Source of the DNA: Holothuria scabra
Lineage: Eukaryota > Echinodermata > Holothuroidea > Aspidochirotida > Holothuriidae
Direction of reading: 5' to 3'
Assembly (NCBI GenBank): GCA_037179385.1
Contig: CM074184.1
Coordinates: 14,774,001 to 14,838,000 of the forward strand
Length of the DNA: 64,000 nucleotides
Shown here: positions 60,701-64,000 of the stretch, one piece after another
Numbering within the stretch: position 1 is the stretch's first letter
Layout of the letters: each line of letters starts with the position of its first letter
Notes under the pieces: model-generated
The model's database searches: none
Seen by the model: only the letters and a program-made list of their open reading frames with translations
What the model was told of the DNA's origin: nothing
Program-made: the position numbers and the translations under genes

Positions 60701-62416
60701 TTTGTTAAGCAAGTTGAGTTTTTACTTGATGTTTGCACCCACAATTTCCACCCCAAAGCTTACTAGATTTCATCATATTATTTTTTTTTTTATTTATTTA
60801 TTTTAGCATTGAAGTGGCTATAAACTGTAAGTACCAAAATCGAGTAGAACCCGACATGCCACCCCAAAGTCAGGTTTTAGACTGTTAGTGGTAGTTGATT
60901 TGAGTAAGGGCTCTTTTACGTGATGATTACAGCAACTTCAATAATCTATTAGCCTCTATTTACTCTTAAACTCAATTGGCAGTCAATTAAGTACCAATTT
61001 ATGCAGAAGAGTGTTCAATAAAGCAAATGATATTACCAAGTCTGATAGACTTTTAACCTTGCATGCTTTTGGCCCCAAAGAGGGGTATCAGGCAGTGTTC
61101 CCTTTGGACAGAGAAGATGCTAATATTTGTCATGTGCATGCAATTTAGGAGCCCACCACCACCTCTTCCCACTTTCCTGCAAAATTTAGCTACTGTGACA
61201 CATTTACTCATAGCACTAGGATCTTAATCCCATGATAAGTACCATGCTGAGCATTACAGTCTATGCAGTAAAGTTTATATATGAACCACTACTTCGAGCA
61301 AATTCATGTGTGCCTTTGCACCTCTAGAACTCGGAGGGAACCATTACAATTCTGTATAGTGACTTGTAGTAATATAGCCTTCATATAAATATAGTAATGG
61401 GACAAAGTTAATATAAATTTGGACAAAATGGCTGCCGTTTTGGATTTATGTAATTCCCCCAAACTTCCACCATTGAGGGCAGATTGCTTGACCCCCAACA
61501 CATACAAGTCAGCACCAAAATAACCATGCATTGCTTAAAAGAAGCTAAGTTATGAAGGAACATATAAGGGTGGCCATTTTGAATTCTCAAAAATTAATTC
61601 CAGAAATGAATTCCTCCAATGACTAACTCCCTAAATCCAAGAAGAAAACTGGCCTAAAAATGCTTGTCAAAGTTTTTACAAGACACCACTCAAAAAACCA
61701 CTCATATGAAAGCTGACAAGTTTGTCATTATGGCACTTTCAATTTACCATACTATGAATGTGAAGATGTTTTGCTATTTCAGCTCAAAGTTAAATCACCC
61801 TTACTCAAGTCTTCTCGTCATCAATGTCGTATAGGCTTAGAGGATTTGTCAGTCTTTCAAGTGATTGACCAAAGGAAGTGCTTGTTCCGCTATTGCCACG
61901 TCAACATCCGCAACCTTTTACACCAATCTTTGACATTGCTTGAGACATCCCTATGGTGCAAAATTTTGTGAAATTGGCTGTCTTTTATGCCCTTAATTTT
62001 AAAGGTAAAGAGCAGTCCCCCCAAGTTGAAGTAGTGTAGTAGACTGTCCTATTTCATGATTGGCTCTTGAGAGTCATGTGACAACATTTTTTGTCCTCAA
62101 ATGTGAAATTTACTAAGAGTTCCTGCTTGGTTTACTTTGAAAGATACTTTGAACAGAAATAAGAAGAAAGTTGTGATGTTTAGCTGTTGCTTCAAAGTAA
62201 GTTTAGGGCAATTGCTCTCGTTTGCCCTTTAAATACCTGCTTCCATTTTCTTTTTTTTATTTTTTAATTGTTGTTGAGTGTTTCAATTTGCTCCTGTTAT
62301 CCATCTCAACTTGCATGCTTGTTAAACTTTTGATGTTTTGTTTTGTTCCTGTTGTATCTAGACCTGGTTGGGTAGACTACAGAGAATGTTTTGAAAAAGC
62401 TTCCCCTGTACACGAG
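42483..62416 (+). CDS. Mitochondrial acyl-CoA synthetase, ACSM family (5' part, six exons, partial)
   Basis: The coding exons join as 42493-42777, 45149-45249, 55171-55283, 55927-56045, 57938-57999 and 62362-62416: 245 codons, all phases consistent. ACSM enzymes ligate medium-chain fatty or aryl acids to CoA through an acyl-AMP in the mitochondrial matrix, feeding beta-oxidation and amino-acid conjugation. The N-terminus (residues 1-55) is rich in Arg, Ser and aromatic residues with almost no acids early on, as in a mitochondrial targeting peptide. Family landmarks in order: FKWEVPKYYNFANVMDSWAE, TPALWWVHENGQEMKFSFQD, QLQPGDMVMVILPKVPEWW, LTPGTTLLTARDIEDRI, CSGLKHKMLVSVNG and PGWVDYRECFEKASPVHE. 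The next expected segment is the ATP-binding TSGTTGxPK loop, which I did not find before 64000. Divergent neighbour of copy B. Introns are large (up to 9.9 kb). Which ACSM paralogue it matches cannot be told. Confidence 0.88.
42778..45148. other. ACSM intron 1
   Basis: 2.4 kb with a miniature TIR element at 44578-44997. The frames at 43361-43654 and 43744-44123 carry no motif. Confidence 0.55.
44578..44997. mobile_element. 420-bp miniature element with AGTGGTCACACT ends
   Basis: The left end AGTGGTCACACTGCAATGAA is mirrored on the right by AGTGGTCACACTACAAAGAA read inwards, followed on both sides by GAATTCTGATCTGAT-like sequence, about 30 bp in all. No clear target duplication. The centre has a small palindrome (TATCAGACTACGTTGTCTGATA). 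Confidence 0.65.
45149..45249 (+). CDS. ACSM exon 2
   Basis: Acceptor CCTAATAG; enters at phase 0 and leaves at phase 2 before GTATGA. It encodes NGQRLTSTPALWWVHENGQE and MKFSFQDIQEQSKK. The WW pair and FSF segment are ACSM hallmarks. Confidence 0.88.
48387..50357. mobile_element. hAT-like non-autonomous element, 1.97 kb, with exact 8-bp target duplication
   Basis: Flanked by identical ATTATGCT at 48379-48386 and 50358-50365. Ends CAGTGGCGTAGCTAGG and, read from the right, CAGTGGCGTAGCTACTGG, both followed by G-runs. It encloses a second element with similar ends (48627-49634). No transposase frame is visible. The 8-bp duplication and CA..TG ends fit hAT. Confidence 0.8.
48627..49634. mobile_element. 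Inner hAT-like element nested in the 48387 element
   Basis: Ends CAGTGGCGTACGCAGGAT and, from the right, TAGTGGCGTGCGAAGGGG, with a G-run on the left and poly-G near 49600. No clear 8-bp duplication. Inside, two diverged copies of a segment (about 48969-49040 and 49209-49276) carry CACCATTGGTTGGCGCGGAG and AAATCAGACCCCT. They correspond to the inverted segment in the element at 28404. Confidence 0.6.
50952..51004. repeat. T/G-rich simple repeat
   Basis: TTTTG and TTTTTG units in a row, a simple sequence tract in ACSM intron 2. Confidence 0.8.
52262..52550. mobile_element. TTAA-bounded element, family 1
   Basis: Right end AGGGCTGATCCACTCACCCC (from the right) before TTAA at 52547-52550. The left end AAGGGGTCTTCCTCTCACCC has a degraded TTAA. 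The interior carries GAAGCAATAAATTGAGATAA. Confidence 0.65.
52596..52690. repeat. Minisatellite, about 27-bp unit, 3.5 copies
   Basis: Units of the type CATTGGTGTAAAAATAGAAC followed by AATGCAC. They keep a minus-strand frame open but show no sign of selection. Confidence 0.65.
55171..55283 (+). CDS. ACSM exon 3
   Basis: Acceptor TTACTTCACAG, donor GCTG|GTAAGC; enters at phase 2 and leaves at phase 1. It encodes VANVLLKDCQLQPGDMVMVI and LPKVPEWWLFNIACLRAG, the A3-proximal core of the adenylation domain (LPRVPEWW in vertebrates). Confidence 0.92.
55284..55926. other. ACSM intron 3
   Basis: 643 bases with no recognised feature. The frame at 55433-55633 has no motif. Confidence 0.6.
55927..56045 (+). 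CDS. ACSM exon 4
   Basis: Acceptor TTTTCTTCAG; enters at phase 1 and leaves at phase 0. It encodes LVLTPGTTLLTARDIEDRII and SSETKCVVTDDSVAETVDQ. The donor GTTGGC is weak. A stronger GTAAAT lies six bases on and would add Val-Gly in frame. The family alignment favours the first. Confidence 0.85.
56046..57937. other. ACSM intron 4
   Basis: Contains the 16-mer repeat element at 56704-57493. The frame at 56969-57223 within it has no recognised motif. Confidence 0.55.
56704..57493. mobile_element. Element with inverted arms of tandem 16-bp units
   Basis: The left arm (56729-56860) has seven to eight units of the form GACAACTCGGCCCCTG / GACATCTCGGCC. The right arm (57411-57483) has four to five such units in inverse orientation (GGGCCGAGTTGACC, GGCCGAGATGTC). 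Outer ends are CTGTATG and CATACAG with GGTCAAC. A family 2 TTAA-element fragment (about 56900-56992) lies inside. The superfamily is unknown to me. Confidence 0.6.
57938..57999 (+). CDS. ACSM exon 5
   Basis: Acceptor CTTCTCTCTCAG, donor TCAAG|GTAGGG; enters at phase 0 and leaves at phase 2. 62 bases encode VAPNCSGLKHKMLVSVNGLS, matching SQCPSLKTKLLVSD of vertebrate ACSM. The frame is open for 130 bases upstream, so a longer exon is possible but unsupported by homology. Confidence 0.82.
60641..60927. repeat. Inverted repeat pair, about 60-bp arms
   Basis: Left arm: TTACGTGAAATAGCTCTTAC, TCAAATCACCTACCACTAAC and CAGTCTAGAACCC. The right arm (60865-60927) is its inverse at roughly 85 percent by eye. 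The spacer is about 165 bases with a poly-T/TTTA tract. Probably a miniature element whose outer borders I could not fix. Confidence 0.6.
61999..62232. mobile_element. TTAA-bounded element, family 2
   Basis: TTAA at 61999-62002 and 62229-62232. Ends AGGTAAAGAGCAGTCCCCCC and, from the right, AGGGCAAACGAGAGCAATTG. Its interior is in the opposite orientation to the copy at 40636. Confidence 0.7.
62362..62416 (+). CDS. ACSM exon 6
   Basis: Acceptor TGTTGTATCTAG, donor CACGAG|GTACTT; enters at phase 2 and leaves at phase 0. It encodes PGWVDYRECFEKASPVHE, matching EGWLDFRSLVKSASPEH in vertebrate ACSM. It is the last exon visible. Confidence 0.88.
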
Positions 62417-64000
62417 GTACTTATTTGTGGTCATGTTTTATTTGATTTACATACTAAAGAAATATCAAATTTTGTGACAGTTATGGAATGTAAAGTTTGT
62501 AATGGAATGACCTCTTCAGAAGCAAATACCCTATAGGGGAAAATCATAAGAAAAAATGTTGTATGTTACATGATTTAAAATTACCAGAACTGCACTGTAG
62601 TTTGACGTCTATTGCATGCCTTCATTACTGTTGTTTTATCATTGCTGTGTTATGATTTTACTGAATAATGCCATTTGTTGTAACATTGAGTTATCCATAA
62701 TATAAAGTCATTCATTTAGAATTGTTTTTAGTGAATTTTATTATGTGCTAAGAATGTTTTTTTTCATTTAATTTTGTGTTGACGCCTTTTTTCCATTTTG
62801 TTTGCAAATCGGATGTGTGTGCATTTTTCGAGCTATTTAAATGCATCTGTTATTTTTATTTAAATCTGAATGGCTAAAATATTATTAATCTGTCATGTTG
62901 TAAATTCTCAAAAGTTGGAATTGTCAGGGGTAAAGTTCATTTAGTATTTGTAACCCTTGAGAATTGTCCTGGGTGATTATATGGGAGAATTATACCATCT
63001 CAACATCTGTGTCACCTTATAAATAATTCCCTCATCCCCTTAAAAATACATCTTTTCTTCAAATGTGTATCCCTTTTCTTACATCTAATTTATCAGTCAA
63101 GCTTTGGTTTGATTTGATTGAGTTTTACACCTCAATTTCTCGCCTTCTTGTTTAGTCTAGCAGGGCCCACAGACTTTATAGAGCTTGTGCATTGGTGACA
63201 TACTGACGTCATCCTTTGAGTAGAAAAGTGGAACACGTGGCCACATGCATAAGAATTTGCCACGCATGTGTAGCAGACTATGCACATATTCAACTGGTTG
63301 ACAAATCAGCTGTCTGCATTTGTCTGTGTTGGTTTGTTTTGACCTCAAACGAGGGCATACTGTCCGCTCTGTTACATCATATGCACAAGGTCTGTTTCAG
63401 AAGTACATGAGTCACTGTATCACTCAATAATTGCTGCTATTATGCTGTTATCTCAATACATAACACATCTTGAGATAACAGCATGCTAAAATCCTATTCA
63501 GCATGGCCATGTTTGGTAGAGTTTACATTTTGGTCATAATATCTTGTAGAGCATACTTTTGTAAAATTATTTATTCAGTCAGAATTTTAAATTGATAATC
63601 TGATAGGTTGATAGTTTTGTTATTTTTTCTCTGACAAGTGGTCAAAAGTTGTGCAAAAGAAACGTTTCTTTCCTGTTCATTGTTTTACACTCCTTTTTTC
63701 CCACCATGCAATTGTGTGTTTGTGTTTTAGTCTGCTACTTTGTCTTTGGCTTCAAGCCTCTGTTAATTCAAGCATAGGGCAACTGTGAAGATGATCTTGT
63801 CTGGTCTGACTAGGATGTGTGCCCAGCCATTGTCTTGTAATGGAGAAGTTTATGTACAGTTGATTGATTTTCCAAACAGGATGCCAGTAGCTCTCAACCT
63901 TCAAAAGTTGTGCTCTTCACCAAGAGGTTTCAGTGAGATTATAAGAGATATGAGGTTGATGTTAGGAAAACTAGGTAGGAAATTAGTAGTAGGAAAACTT
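62417..64000. other. ACSM intron 6 (continues past the window)
   Basis: I searched the plus strand for the TSGTTG ATP-loop exon and did not find it. A perfect 15-bp hairpin lies at 63442-63484 (ATGCTGTTATCTCAA and its inverse, 13-base loop). Nothing else was recognised. Confidence 0.5.
63442..63484. repeat. Perfect 15-bp hairpin
   Basis: ATGCTGTTATCTCAA and its exact reverse complement are separated by 13 bases. It is shorter than a typical microRNA precursor and may be the core of a miniature fold-back repeat. Confidence 0.6.

Larger units (their letters stand above)
58000..62361. other. ACSM intron 5 (4.4 kb)
   Basis: Holds an AGGCCTA-rich patch (59920-60150), an inverted repeat at 60641-60927 and a family 2 TTAA element at 61999-62232. 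No exon was recognised. Confidence 0.5.

Noticed and set aside
63442..63484. MicroRNA precursor
   Set aside because: The 15-bp stem is too short for a standard precursor.
63600..63640. Next ACSM exon near ACAAGTGGTCAAAAG
   Set aside because: It only loosely resembles the TSGTTGxPK codons, lacks the second half of the motif and has no proper acceptor.

Overview
The window is eukaryotic nuclear DNA from an animal. It is AT-rich, with short coding exons split by long introns (GT/AG borders, pyrimidine tracts before acceptors) and many small interspersed repeats. The gene content and repeat style suggest an invertebrate, and I lean towards a marine deuterostome such as an echinoderm. That placement is an impression, not a result. 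Every exon below was read by hand from conserved peptides, splice sites and codon phase.

Layout of genes. (1) At 124-295, minus strand, lies the first coding exon of a PM20D2-like peptidase M20 gene (copy A); the rest is off the left edge. (2) At 20158-33441, minus strand, lies a complete seven-exon PM20D2-like gene (copy B). Its phases are consistent throughout and it encodes 506 residues. The two copies are a head-to-tail tandem pair. Copy B keeps the M20 fold but has replaced three of the five residues that normally hold the two metals, and it carries an acidic, disordered-looking C-terminal tail of about 110 residues, so it may be a pseudo-enzyme or have changed chemistry. (3) At 42483-62416, plus strand, are the first six coding exons (245 residues) of a mitochondrial medium-chain acyl-CoA synthetase of the ACSM family; the ATP-binding and later exons are off the right edge. 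Copy B and the ACSM gene are divergent, with about 9 kb between their first coding exons. Both first coding exons begin a few bases after an acceptor, so each probably has a 5' non-coding exon that I could not place.

Repeats. Two families of 230-300 bp elements bounded by TTAA recur across the window (eight and five copies). Other elements are: hAT-like elements with 8-bp target duplications, one nested inside a TTAA element; a GC-rich piggyBac-like element; two tRNA-derived SINE families; a decayed LINE 3' end; a 1.27-kb element with about 7.5 tandem units carrying AGGTCA-type half-sites; and a U2 snRNA-like relic. The most striking repeat lies at 4540-5676. It has perfect 33-bp terminal inverted repeats and contains a fold-back pair of hammerhead ribozyme motifs on opposite strands, one with an intact core and one with a mutated core.

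I saw no CRISPR array, no bacterial operon structure and no certain tRNA or rRNA gene.
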